This document shows, one piece after another, positions 8,667 to 17,123 of a stretch of DNA of 64,000 nt. The position numbers and the translations under genes were made by a program. Source of the stretch: Pseudidiomarina sp. CB1 (GTDB lineage: Bacteria; Pseudomonadota; Gammaproteobacteria; Enterobacterales; Alteromonadaceae); contig NZ_JANTPU010000003.1 of the NCBI RefSeq assembly GCF_024752025.1, positions 124,001 to 188,000 of the forward strand, written 5' to 3'. Numbering within the stretch: the first letter of the stretch is position 1; the number at the start of each line of letters is the position of its first letter. The notes below the pieces were generated by a model that saw nothing but the letters and a program-made list of their open reading frames with translations, was not told the origin of the DNA and ran no database searches.

Positions 8667-10421
8667 TTAACGATCGATAAATTGAATAGGCAGTTCGATG
8701 GTATAAGCCAAGCCCTCTTGTGGGGCCGACTTAATTGAAATTTTACCTTTGAATGTTTGTGCGACGAGGCTATGGATAATGTGCGTGCCTAAGCCACTGC
8801 CGCCACGTTCGCGGCGGGTGGTAAAGAATGGCGTAAAGAGCTGTTCTTGTTGCGACTCGGTAAGGCCTTTACCGTCATCTTGATAGTGCAAGTGAAGCAC
8901 ATCACCTTGCCGTGAAATGGTTAACTCAAGTTGACCTTGTTGGTCATCGTCAAAGGCATGAATAAGCGAGTTCAAGACTAAATTCGTAACGATTTGCGCT
9001 AAGGCACCAGCGTTACAGCGCACCACTATGTTGTCGGGGCAGTCGAGCGTGAATTGATGCGGTGTATTTTTAAAACGCGGGCGAAGCGCTTGCAGCACGC
9101 TCTCAATATAGTGTTTCACATTGATCTCGCGCACTGCGTCTGAGGTCTGATCCACGGCGACTTGTTTAAAACTACCAAGGAGTTCGGAGGCACGCGCCAA
9201 ATTACTCTCAAGCAAAGTAATGCTTTCGCCGCCCGTGGTCAGAAAGTCACGTAGCTGACTCTCCGTCAGCTCGCGGTTCTCGAGTGCTGAACGCATGGCT
9301 TCGAGTTTTTCGCCGAGCACGCTTGCGGCGGTAATTCCAATGCCCAACGGGGTACCAACATCATGGGTAATGCCGCCGACCAAGCGGCCCAGAGCTGCCA
9401 GTTTTTCGGCTTCCAGCAATTGGTCTTGTAAGCGTTCTGAGGCGGTAACTGAGCTTTGCAATTGCAAGTTGGCTTCGCGCAAGTCTTCTTCAATGATTTT
9501 TCGTTGGCGAATTTCGCGTTCGAGCTTTTCTTGGCGTTGTTCAAGCTCATTTTTGCGCCGTTCAAGGTCGGTTAAAACTTGGCTTAAGCTCGACGTTTTT
9601 CGTGCCACCTCTTGTTCCAGCATGGCGTTTTGATCATCTAACTGGCGGTTGACTTTCAGCAGTTGCGCCTGCGTGCGTTTCAAGTCTTCTTGATAGTCTT
9701 CGATGTTATCGAGCAGTTGGTTGTAAGCTTGCTCAAGCATGGTGAATTCAGCGTGGCGGTTATTTTTCAGGTTAATCCGCGAGTGCTCGAGATCGTCCAG
9801 TCGAAAATTACGGATTTGCTGCGTTAACATTTCCATCGGACGGTTGAGCATACGACTGAAGGCAAGCGTAAACAGCACAATCAAAAAGGTACTTTTGATA
9901 ATGGCATTGCCGAAAATAAAATAGAGACTAAAACGAATACGCTCGAGTGCGATATCACGCGTAGAGAATAGGGTTACATCACCGACGCGATTTGAGGTCC
10001 CAGCAAACTCAAAAATAATCGATGAGTAATAACCGAATAACCCGTTGTGTTCTTCAATCACGTAATCTTCAACGTCAGGCGCCAAATTGTAGGTGTTTAC
10101 ATTCTCCGTAAGCCCAAGCTTTACGATAACATCGCTGTTTTCATCGCGGATAATCACGCCAGCAATGGCAGGGATGTTGATCAAGCCCTCTGCAATGGCT
10201 TCGATCTGCGCGTTGTTGTACTCCCACAGCGAGCGCGCAACGGAGTTACTGAAGGTACTTTGCTGGTTTTGCAGTTCTTGTACGAGCTGACTTTTGGTAT
10301 CGAAGTACTCGCCCATCACTTGCACACAAGTCACCACCAGTGTCAGTACAAAATAGACCGACAACACATTGGTGAGGAGGGATTTGGAAATCTTGGTGGT
10401 GCTCGACATCGACTCATCCAT
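8667..10421 (-). CDS. Orphan membrane sensor histidine kinase
   Basis: A 584-residue sensor kinase. Two membrane segments (about residues 17-37 and 170-195) flank a periplasmic sensor domain of about 130 residues. A HAMP-like region and a long coiled coil (about 240-335) follow. The H-box reads GGITHDVGTPLG with H353 as the phospho-acceptor, and the ATPase domain has LVLNSLIHAF (N-box), DDGKGL (G1) and GSGLGTHII (G2). No response regulator is adjacent. MDES or MSST (10409) could be the start. It is divergent from the Pho-boxed beta-helix lipoprotein gene, with a 150-base shared intergenic region. The signal is unknown. Confidence 0.85.
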   Translation of the reverse strand: MDESMSSTTKISKSLLTNVLSVYFVLTLVVTCVQVMGEYFDTKSQLVQELQNQQSTFSNSVARSLWEYNNAQIEAIAEGLINIPAIAGVIIRDENSDVIVKLGLTENVNTYNLAPDVEDYVIEEHNGLFGYYSSIIFEFAGTSNRVGDVTLFSTRDIALERIRFSLYFIFGNAIIKSTFLIVLFTLAFSRMLNRPMEMLTQQIRNFRLDDLEHSRINLKNNRHAEFTMLEQAYNQLLDNIEDYQEDLKRTQAQLLKVNRQLDDQNAMLEQEVARKTSSLSQVLTDLERRKNELEQRQEKLEREIRQRKIIEEDLREANLQLQSSVTASERLQDQLLEAEKLAALGRLVGGITHDVGTPLGIGITAASVLGEKLEAMRSALENRELTESQLRDFLTTGGESITLLESNLARASELLGSFKQVAVDQTSDAVREINVKHYIESVLQALRPRFKNTPHQFTLDCPDNIVVRCNAGALAQIVTNLVLNSLIHAFDDDQQGQLELTISRQGDVLHLHYQDDGKGLTESQQEQLFTPFFTTRRERGGSGLGTHIIHSLVAQTFKGKISIKSAPQEGLAYTIELPIQFIDR

Positions 10422-10473
10422 TAGTTAGCTGTGTTCAGTTTATCCCAACTATGGACAAGCGCAACCATTCCGA

Positions 10474-10517
10474 TTGTCATCAAGTGTTCACATACGCGTC
10501 ACCTAGGTGTCACATAA
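10474..10517 (+). promoter_or_regulatory. Putative Pho box array, four 11-bp units
   Basis: Four direct repeats in perfect 11-bp register, with cores TGTCA (10475), GTTCA (10486), CGTCA (10497) and TGTCA (10508). The last unit is GTGTCACATAA. This is the spacing and core of PhoB sites (consensus unit CTGTCATAAAA). It sits 58 bases before the beta-helix lipoprotein start, in the divergent region shared with the sensor kinase. Confidence 0.68.
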
Positions 10518-10574
10518 CGTGCTTAAAGTGCGTTCACGAAATTCAGTTTCGGCTACAATCCAACGGAGATGAAC

Positions 10575-12044
10575 ATGAACCGCACTAAAGCTTTCGCTCT
10601 TTCTGCCTTTACCGCCTCTATGCTGCTTGCTGGCTGTGGTGGTGACATCAACCTAACCCCTACTTCAATCGATAACTCAGTGAACGAAGGTGGCGGTAGT
10701 ACGCCAGACACCAACAACTGTGCATCGTATGAGTCGTCAGGCACCACCATCCGTGGTGAGAAAATCGGCGCAGACTGCGTTTATCCGCGTAGCTTCTCAA
10801 CTCCAGAAAGTCCAGTGACCAGCGACATTCGTTTGGTCGAATTACCTGGTGGCGCGCACATTTTCCCAAATGGCTTGTACATCGGTGAAAACACCGAAGT
10901 CACCGCTGATGTCAATCGCGATGGACCAACATTGACCATTGATGCGGGTGTGACTGTCGCATTTGAAGATGGCGACTCGTTCGTGCGGATTGCGCGCGGT
11001 GCTAACATTATCGCTGAAGGCAACCGTAACGCACCGATCACTTTTACGTCAAAGCAAGAAGTTGAAGGTTTCGATATTGCAGAAAACGCCCGTGGTTTAT
11101 GGGGTGGTGTGGTCATCAATGGCTTCGGTATCTCAAATAAATGTGACCAAAATGACCTAGCTAACTGCGTGTTACAGGGTGAAGGTGGCGCAGGTTTCTA
11201 CGGCGGTGACGACAACGCCGATGATTCTGGTGTTATGAGCTATGTACTTGTTAAGTACGCTGGCTACGAAGTTTCTCTGGATAACGAATTGAACGGAATC
11301 ACCTTCAATGCAGTCGGTTCAGGTACCACATTAAATCACATTCAAGTTCACAATAACCTTGATGATGGTGTTGAGTTCTTCGGTGGTGCGGCAAGCCTTA
11401 AGAATGTCGTATTAACAGGTAACGATGATGACTCACTTGACTGGGCTGACGGTTGGCAAGGTAAAGTGCAGTACATGCTTGTTAAGCACGCGGATGACCG
11501 TGCTAACCGCGCGATCGAAGGTGACGGTAACAGCGGCAATAACGATGCGACTCCGTATTCAAACCCGATCATCGCGAACTTTACGTCAATCGGTTCACTT
11601 ACGGCAACCGACGGTTCTGATGAATCAGAGGGCGTATTGGTTCGTGAAGGAACGCACGGTGCGCTGTATAACTTCTTGATCACTGAAGCACGTGGTGAGT
11701 GTTTGGAAATCGACGATGCAGCAACCTTGACTGCAGCCGGAAACGGCGACCTTTCAATCCAGAACTCGGTTATCGCATGTACTGAAAACTTCAAAGACAC
11801 CGAAACGCAAACGTGGTTTGAAGGTGGCACTGGCAACGTAACGCTTAGCGCTGGCGCAAGCGTGCTGACTTCAGGTTACGTTACCGCAAGCGACATGGCT
11901 GATGCTTCTGGGGCCCCAGTTACCGTTACACCAAAAACTGACTTAAGCAGCATTGACCCGTTCTTCGATGACGTTGACTTCGTTGGCGCGGTGAGCGAAG
12001 ACGACGATTGGACCAACGGCTGGACCGTAGGCCTGCGCGACTAA
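10575..12044 (+). CDS. Surface-type lipoprotein with predicted right-handed beta-helix, partner of adjacent TonB receptor
   Basis: A 489-residue lipoprotein: signal peptide with lipobox LLAGC about 20 residues in. The body is rich in Gly/Asp/Asn and has beta-helix-like segments: GLWGGVVINGFG, FYGGDDNADDSGVMSYV, NELNGITFNAVGSGTTLNHI and DDGVEFFGG. I recognise these as an uncharacterised family often found beside TonB-dependent receptors in Bacteroidota and marine gammaproteobacteria; no function is established. The ATG at 10575 has GGAG six bases upstream; an ATG at 10569 directly abuts that site and is less likely. It is followed at 69 bases by a receptor gene and preceded by a four-unit Pho-box array, suggesting a phosphorus-scavenging pair. 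Confidence 0.75.
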   Translation: MNRTKAFALSAFTASMLLAGCGGDINLTPTSIDNSVNEGGGSTPDTNNCASYESSGTTIRGEKIGADCVYPRSFSTPESPVTSDIRLVELPGGAHIFPNGLYIGENTEVTADVNRDGPTLTIDAGVTVAFEDGDSFVRIARGANIIAEGNRNAPITFTSKQEVEGFDIAENARGLWGGVVINGFGISNKCDQNDLANCVLQGEGGAGFYGGDDNADDSGVMSYVLVKYAGYEVSLDNELNGITFNAVGSGTTLNHIQVHNNLDDGVEFFGGAASLKNVVLTGNDDDSLDWADGWQGKVQYMLVKHADDRANRAIEGDGNSGNNDATPYSNPIIANFTSIGSLTATDGSDESEGVLVREGTHGALYNFLITEARGECLEIDDAATLTAAGNGDLSIQNSVIACTENFKDTETQTWFEGGTGNVTLSAGASVLTSGYVTASDMADASGAPVTVTPKTDLSSIDPFFDDVDFVGAVSEDDDWTNGWTVGLRD

Positions 12045-12113
12045 ACACGGATTAGGGGCACATGGATGTGCAGCTTTTCCCGTAATTCTCATGTCACGCA
12101 ATCGGAGTTTCCT

Positions 12114-14747
12114 ATGAAAAAGCAGGCTGTTTTAACTCAAAGTAAATTAGGCCTTGCCATCGCACTTGCGTTGTCAGGACCTATTGCTTATGCACAACAA
12201 GATACGTCAACCAGTGAAGACGCTACCATAGAAGAAGTCGTAACCACAGGAACACGCTTGCAAGGTTCGGCCGCGGCAGTGGTAGAAGAGCGCAAAGCGC
12301 AAGCCTTTGTTGCTGATATTCTTGGCGCCGAACAAATTTCGCGTACCGGTGATAGTGACGCGGCATCGGCGTTACGCCGGGTGACCGGTTTGACCCTTGT
12401 TGATGGCAAATTTATTTATGTTCGTGGCTTAGGTGAACGTTATTCAAGCACGCAACTTAATGGTGCGTCTGTACCTTCGCCCGATCCAACCCGTAACGTC
12501 ATTCCTTTAGATATGTTCCCAGCAAGCATTATCGAAAGTATGTCGGTACAAAAATCGTATTCACCAGATATGCCGGCCAACTTTGGTGGCGGTAACGTGG
12601 ATATTCGCACGGTTTCCATTCCAACCGAGGAAGTCTTTGATCTTTCGATCGGTACTGGCTGGAATACCAACCTTTCTGACGATGGTTTGAGCTACGCTGG
12701 CGGCAGTGATGACTGGCTTGGTAAAGATGACGGTACTCGAGCGCTATCACCTGAAATGTGGTCAGCGTTGGCGCGCTATCAAGAGTCTATCAATACCGCA
12801 AGCATCGCTAGTTTTGAGAATATTTCGTTGGCTGAAGCGGCCGAGATTAATCGTAGCTTAGCTGCTTCGTTGAATACTCAAAACGAGGTTTATACCAAGT
12901 CGATGGCTCCGGATATAAAAGGGTCTGTTACTTATGGCTCAAACTATGACCTTGGCAACGATATTACCTTTGGTTTCTTAGCTGCTGTTGACTACGACAG
13001 TGGCTGGTCAAATAACGAAGAAACCTCAGAAGTACTAGGTATTGCGAATGGTGAAGCAGTCGTAAACCAAAGCAGCGAGACGCGTGTGACGACTCAAGAT
13101 GTTGAACTGAGCGGGTTGCTCAACTTTGGTATTCAAGTAGGTGATTACCATAAGCTTGAAACTTCAACGATCTTCCTACGCAACACTGCCGATCGTGTTG
13201 AGCAAGGCGGTATTGAAACGCCAAACTCAATCAATGAAGTTGGGCTTAGTTATTACGATACTGATATTCGCTACGAGCAACGCGAGCTTTTGACCAACCA
13301 GATCCGTGGCTCGCACTATTTCCCAGAACTATGGGGCTTTGCGTTGGACTGGCAGTACGCTGATTCACGCGCGAATCGTGATGCACCAGGTGAAATCTTT
13401 TACCGTCGTATCAACGACCGCGACTTAGGTGAAGGTGTGGGTGACTTAGCGTTCCAACAAACGCGCACGGCAACTACGATGCAGTTCCAGACCTTGCAAG
13501 ATGATGCGCAAGACTGGCGTGTTGACGGTGAGCTGCCACTCTATCTTGCTGAGATGGAAATCTTAGTCAAAGGTGGCGGACAAGTTTCGAAAAAGGCACG
13601 TTCATCGTACTCGCGTCGTTTCGCCTTGAGTGCTGAACAGGTTAATAACGAAGACTTGGTCAATGTTGGTTATAACGATCTCTTCAGTGATGCCAACATC
13701 ACCGACGCTGACTTTGGCCTTGCCCTATTTGGTGCGCCAACAGCAACTGATCCTAACTATCTTGCTGCACAGCAAATTGAAGCAGGATATGGCTTGGTTG
13801 ATGTACAAGTGAATCAGGATTGGCGAGTCAGCGGTGGTTTGCGCTGGGAGCAGTATACGCAAGTTGCGGCACAGCTCGACATTCGCAATATGACCATGAT
13901 TGGCGATCCCGCTGAAGCTGGTCGTATGGAAGACGACATCTACGGTTCTCTTGCCTTAACTTACCAGCTCAACGATGAAATGCAGTTACGTTTTGGTTAT
14001 GGCAGCACAGTTGTACGTCCAGACTTGCGAGAGTTAACCGAAGTCATCTTCGTTGACCCGATCACCAACTTCAAAGTGCGCGGTAACAGCGAGTTGATGA
14101 CCACCGATATCGATAACTTTGATGTGCGTTGGGAATGGTATCTTCCTTCTGGCGAAAATTACTCGGTAGCGGCGTTCTACAAGGATCTTGCTAATCCGAT
14201 CGAGGCAGTGGAAGCGAAAGGTACCGACTCGGACCGAGTTATCACTTTCTTGAATGGTCAAGCTGGTGAAGTCTATGGCGTTGAGTTTGAATTCTTAAAA
14301 GACTTAACCCGTATCGCCGACGGCCTGTTTGTGACCGGTAACCTGACCTTGTCTGATTCTGAGATCAGCATTGCCAATACCGGTAACGTTGAGTTGACCA
14401 ATAACACCCGCCGCATGACTGGCCATTCGAAATATGTGGCCAACTTGCAGCTCGGTTATGACTCGCTCAACGGCGAACACAGTGCCTCGTTGATCTACAA
14501 CGTCGCCGGTGAGCGCATCGCCTTCGCGGGTGTGAGGCAGGGTGAAGTAGGTATCGATGATGCATTTGAGCAACCGTTCCATAGTCTTGATGCAGTTTAC
14601 ACGTACTACCCAGACTTCAATTCGAAACTGAAGTTTAAAGTACAGAACATACTGGGTGACGACGTTGAGATCGAGCAAAACGGTCGAACGATTCAGAGTC
14701 GTACGGTTGGTACTGGTATCAGTTTGGAATACAGCTACGCGTTCTGA
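12114..14747 (+). CDS. TonB-dependent outer-membrane receptor
   Basis: An 877-residue outer-membrane receptor. The signal peptide is MKKQAVLTQSKLGLAIALAL followed by SGPIAYAQ. A TonB-box-like stretch, IEEVVTTGTRL, comes next, then a plug domain (FVRIAR-type elements are absent; YVRGLGERYSSTQLNG is clear) and a beta-barrel ending in the terminal phenylalanine of YSYAF. The frame extends to 12066, but the ATG at 12114 with GGAG six bases upstream is the start. Co-oriented with the beta-helix lipoprotein and probably in its Pho-boxed transcription unit. A small inverted repeat (GCACA/TGTGC at 12058-12071) lies between the two genes. The substrate is not known; a phosphorylated organic compound is an inference. 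A terminator follows. Confidence 0.9.
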   Translation: MKKQAVLTQSKLGLAIALALSGPIAYAQQDTSTSEDATIEEVVTTGTRLQGSAAAVVEERKAQAFVADILGAEQISRTGDSDAASALRRVTGLTLVDGKFIYVRGLGERYSSTQLNGASVPSPDPTRNVIPLDMFPASIIESMSVQKSYSPDMPANFGGGNVDIRTVSIPTEEVFDLSIGTGWNTNLSDDGLSYAGGSDDWLGKDDGTRALSPEMWSALARYQESINTASIASFENISLAEAAEINRSLAASLNTQNEVYTKSMAPDIKGSVTYGSNYDLGNDITFGFLAAVDYDSGWSNNEETSEVLGIANGEAVVNQSSETRVTTQDVELSGLLNFGIQVGDYHKLETSTIFLRNTADRVEQGGIETPNSINEVGLSYYDTDIRYEQRELLTNQIRGSHYFPELWGFALDWQYADSRANRDAPGEIFYRRINDRDLGEGVGDLAFQQTRTATTMQFQTLQDDAQDWRVDGELPLYLAEMEILVKGGGQVSKKARSSYSRRFALSAEQVNNEDLVNVGYNDLFSDANITDADFGLALFGAPTATDPNYLAAQQIEAGYGLVDVQVNQDWRVSGGLRWEQYTQVAAQLDIRNMTMIGDPAEAGRMEDDIYGSLALTYQLNDEMQLRFGYGSTVVRPDLRELTEVIFVDPITNFKVRGNSELMTTDIDNFDVRWEWYLPSGENYSVAAFYKDLANPIEAVEAKGTDSDRVITFLNGQAGEVYGVEFEFLKDLTRIADGLFVTGNLTLSDSEISIANTGNVELTNNTRRMTGHSKYVANLQLGYDSLNGEHSASLIYNVAGERIAFAGVRQGEVGIDDAFEQPFHSLDAVYTYYPDFNSKLKFKVQNILGDDVEIEQNGRTIQSRTVGTGISLEYSYAF

Positions 14748-14774
14748 TTTGCTTGAACGTACGGGTTGATTTGG

Positions 14775-14799
14775 AACGGGAGCTTCGGCTCCCGTTTTT
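14775..14799 (+). terminator. Rho-independent terminator of the TonB-receptor operon
   Basis: Stem AACGGGAGC, loop TTCG, complementary stem GCTCCCGTT, then a T run, 28 bases after the receptor stop. Confidence 0.92.
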
Positions 14800-14803
14800 G
14801 TTT

Positions 14804-14891
14804 GTAGCCCGCAGTAGAACTGCGGGGAATATTGAATTTAACCTGCACAGTCGAAACGTGAGATTTGTCCCGTGGTAAAACCGCGGGCTAC
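14804..14891. repeat. REPIN-like element (two inverted REP units), copy 1
   Basis: Begins GTAGCCCGCAG and ends CGCGGGCTAC, 88 bases later. Each end is a REP-type unit: a GTAG head plus a short GC-rich palindrome (for example CCCGCAG-TAGAA-CTGCGGG). The two units are in inverted orientation. Copy 2, also exactly 88 bases, is at 45225-45312. No RAYT transposase is in the window. Confidence 0.8.
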
Positions 14892-14937
14892 GCTACTTGT
14901 TGAAACCTAAGGCTAGATGGTTTCTAATCAGTAGCGA

Positions 14938-14959
14938 GCGAACAGCGAATAGCGAACAG
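14938..14959. repeat. Short intergenic repeat related to the pstS downstream region
   Basis: Contains GCGAACAGCG and GCGAATAG in tandem. Its first 15 bases recur in inverse orientation at 45172-45186, where they form part of the pstS terminator. Both copies lie next to a REPIN-like element. Confidence 0.6.
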
Positions 14960-14965
14960 TGAACT

Positions 14966-16240
14966 ATGCAGGATTTAAAAGAAAAACTCGAAACCGCAGA
15001 GCAGTGGCTCATTGAACGCCCCGATATGGACACGCTGACCAAACTAGGCTTGTTGCTGCTTGGCGCTTGGATCGCCAATTTTGTGGTGAAAAAAATTCTG
15101 CTGCGGGGACTGCTAAACCTTATTAGCTACACGCCAGTCGGCAAAGACCGCCAAGCAATAGAACGTAATATTGTTGCGCGCATTGCCAATGTGGTGCCTG
15201 CTTTAGTCATTGCCTTTGGCATTACCTCGGTACCTAACCTCGTTGAAGAACTAACGATTGTCGTCACCAATGTTTGCTACGCATTCATTGTCATTACTAT
15301 TGCGCGAGCGATTAGCGGCACGTTAACCATCGTCAATATGCTTTATGAGCGTCAGCCAGATGCGCATCAGCGGCCTATCAAAGGTTACATTCAAGTCGCG
15401 AAGATTGTGATCTATGCCGTTGCTGCGATTCTGATGATTGCGGTGCTGATCGATAAGTCGCCAGTTATCTTACTTTCCGGTTTAGGTGCAATGGCCGCAG
15501 TACTGATGTTGGTGTTCCAAGACACCTTACTGAGCCTTGTTGCCAGCGTACAGATTACCTCGAATGATATTATCCGCGTGGGTGATTGGGTCGAAATGCC
15601 GAATCTGAATGCCGACGGTGATGTGATTGATATTGCCCTGCATCAGGTGAAAGTGCAGAACTGGGATAAGACGATTACCTTTATTCCGACCCGCCGCTTT
15701 ATTTCGGACCCGTTTAAGAACTGGCGGGGCATGCAAGAGTCGGGTGGTCGACGGATTAAACGGAGTTTGTTGCTGGATCAGCAAAGCGTGCACTTTCTCA
15801 CTGAAGATGAGATGAAAGCGGTGAAGCGCTTTCGCTTGCTTAAGGATTACCTGAAAGACAAGCAAGCTGAAATCGATGACTGGAATCAACAGCTCAAAGA
15901 TGAGGGTAAAGAGCCGGTCAATACCCGCCGAATCACCAACGTGGGTACGTTCCGCGCTTACGTGAAAAAGTATTTGGAAAATAACGAGCGTGTGCATCAA
16001 GAGATGACTTTGATGGTACGTCAATTGAACCCTACTTCTGACGGTTTACCGATTGAAGTTTATTGTTTTACCAACACCACAGCATGGACCGAGTACGAAA
16101 GTATCCAGTCCGATATTTTCGATCACCTGTTAGCGATTTTGCCAGAGTTTGGGCTTCGTGTATTCCAGCACCCTAGCGGAATTGATATGCGGGAAATGAC
16201 ACGAAACTTACATGAAACTGGCACAAAAGATTCATCCTGA
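14966..16240 (+). CDS. ybdG: MscS-family mechanosensitive channel, YbdG-like
   Basis: A 424-residue channel of the small-conductance mechanosensitive family, opened by membrane tension during hypo-osmotic shock. Membrane segments lie near residues 27-45, 72-90, 98-120 and 143-163. The pore helix is LLSGLGAMAAVLMLVFQDT (about 169-187), followed by the MscS beta domain (VGDWVEMP, then a changed but recognisable KVQNWDKTITFIPTRRFIS). The C-terminal part (SGGRRIKRSLLLD, TLMVRQL, EYESIQSDIFDHL) matches E. coli YbdG rather than MscS or YnaI. The Pho-box array of the next operon starts inside its last codons. Confidence 0.88.
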   Translation: MQDLKEKLETAEQWLIERPDMDTLTKLGLLLLGAWIANFVVKKILLRGLLNLISYTPVGKDRQAIERNIVARIANVVPALVIAFGITSVPNLVEELTIVVTNVCYAFIVITIARAISGTLTIVNMLYERQPDAHQRPIKGYIQVAKIVIYAVAAILMIAVLIDKSPVILLSGLGAMAAVLMLVFQDTLLSLVASVQITSNDIIRVGDWVEMPNLNADGDVIDIALHQVKVQNWDKTITFIPTRRFISDPFKNWRGMQESGGRRIKRSLLLDQQSVHFLTEDEMKAVKRFRLLKDYLKDKQAEIDDWNQQLKDEGKEPVNTRRITNVGTFRAYVKKYLENNERVHQEMTLMVRQLNPTSDGLPIEVYCFTNTTAWTEYESIQSDIFDHLLAILPEFGLRVFQHPSGIDMREMTRNLHETGTKDSS

Positions 16241-16291
16241 CATAAAACTGCCATAATACAGTCACCAAGCTGTCACAGAACTGACGTATCT
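16237..16291 (+). promoter_or_regulatory. Putative Pho box array, five 11-bp units, before the TonB2 operon
   Basis: Five direct repeats in exact 11-bp register: cores TGACA (16238), TGCCA (16249), AGTCA (16260), TGTCA (16271) and TGACG (16282). The first unit is CTGACATAAAA and the fourth CTGTCACAGAA, close to the PhoB consensus unit. Another core, TGGCA, is at 16219. The array overlaps the stop codon of the channel gene and ends 37 bases before the DUF3450 start. Confidence 0.75.
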
Positions 16292-16328
16292 TGCACACCA
16301 TCATTCACAACGTGTGCAAGGTGTTTCC

Positions 16329-17120
16329 ATGAACCCATGTTTCACTCGCACGCTGTTGGTGGCCAGCTTTTTCGCCACCGTTGGCGTTGCCAGTCCGCAA
16401 GTAACCGCGCAAGAGCAAGCACTTGACCCTGTGGTCGATGCTGCTAACGAAATCAACCAAGCCGCGCGCTCCTCACAACTTACTGTCGATAAGATTGCTG
16501 ACACCACGCAAGAGCGCGTGCAGCAGTACAAGCAAATCAGCCGTCAAATCGAAGGTCTAGAGGTTTATGTGCAGCAATTGCAAAAGCAAATTGACTCACA
16601 ACAAACCGAAAAGAGTGATTTGAATAGCTCGATCGACGAAGTGAGCGTCGTGGAGCGTCAGATCACGCCGCTGATGCTGCGTATGATCGATAGCTTAGCC
16701 ACCTTTGTCGAGCTTGATGTGCCGTTCTTGCAAGAAGAGCGCACCAATCGTATCGCCAGTCTGCAGGACTTAATGGACCGCGCGGATGTTGACGTTTCGG
16801 AAAAATTCCGTCGCGTAATGGAAGCCTACCAAATCGAATCTGAATATGGCCGCACCATCGAAGCCTATAACGGTGCCAAAGAGATTGACGGGCAAAGCCA
16901 AGATGTCGAGTTCTTGCGTGTTGGTCGCACGGTACTGATTTATAAGACGCGCAACGGTGACACCATGGGTGTATGGAACCAGGAGCAACGTGAGTGGCAA
17001 GAACTGGATTCGAGCTATGCATCGAATGTGCAAGAAGCATTGCGGATTGCACGTAAACAGCTAGCGCCTGATTTACTCATGCTGCCGATTTTCCACGCCG
17101 ACACCCAAGCAGGAGAATAA
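16329..17120 (+). CDS. DUF3450 family periplasmic coiled-coil protein of the TonB2 cluster
   Basis: A 263-residue exported protein: signal peptide about residues 1-27 (VASPQVTAQ), then a coiled coil (about 55-110) and a globular C-terminal part containing VGRTVLIYKTRNGD. This is the DUF3450 type that regularly precedes TtpC-ExbB2-ExbD2-TonB2. The biochemical role is unknown; a periplasmic partner of the TonB2 machine is the inferred function. The ATG at 16329 has AAGG seven bases upstream; the GTG at 16314 also opens the frame but is less suited. First gene of a six-gene operon with a five-unit Pho-box array upstream. Confidence 0.85.
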   Translation: MNPCFTRTLLVASFFATVGVASPQVTAQEQALDPVVDAANEINQAARSSQLTVDKIADTTQERVQQYKQISRQIEGLEVYVQQLQKQIDSQQTEKSDLNSSIDEVSVVERQITPLMLRMIDSLATFVELDVPFLQEERTNRIASLQDLMDRADVDVSEKFRRVMEAYQIESEYGRTIEAYNGAKEIDGQSQDVEFLRVGRTVLIYKTRNGDTMGVWNQEQREWQELDSSYASNVQEALRIARKQLAPDLLMLPIFHADTQAGE

Positions 17121-17123
17121 CCT

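Noticed and set aside
11348-11836. A 162-codon open frame antisense to the beta-helix lipoprotein
   Set aside because: Ser/Pro/Val-rich shadow of Gly/Asp/Asn-rich coding sequence; no start signals.
15527-16024. A 165-codon open frame antisense to the mechanosensitive channel gene
   Set aside because: Shadow of the YbdG-like coding sequence; no homology that I recognise.
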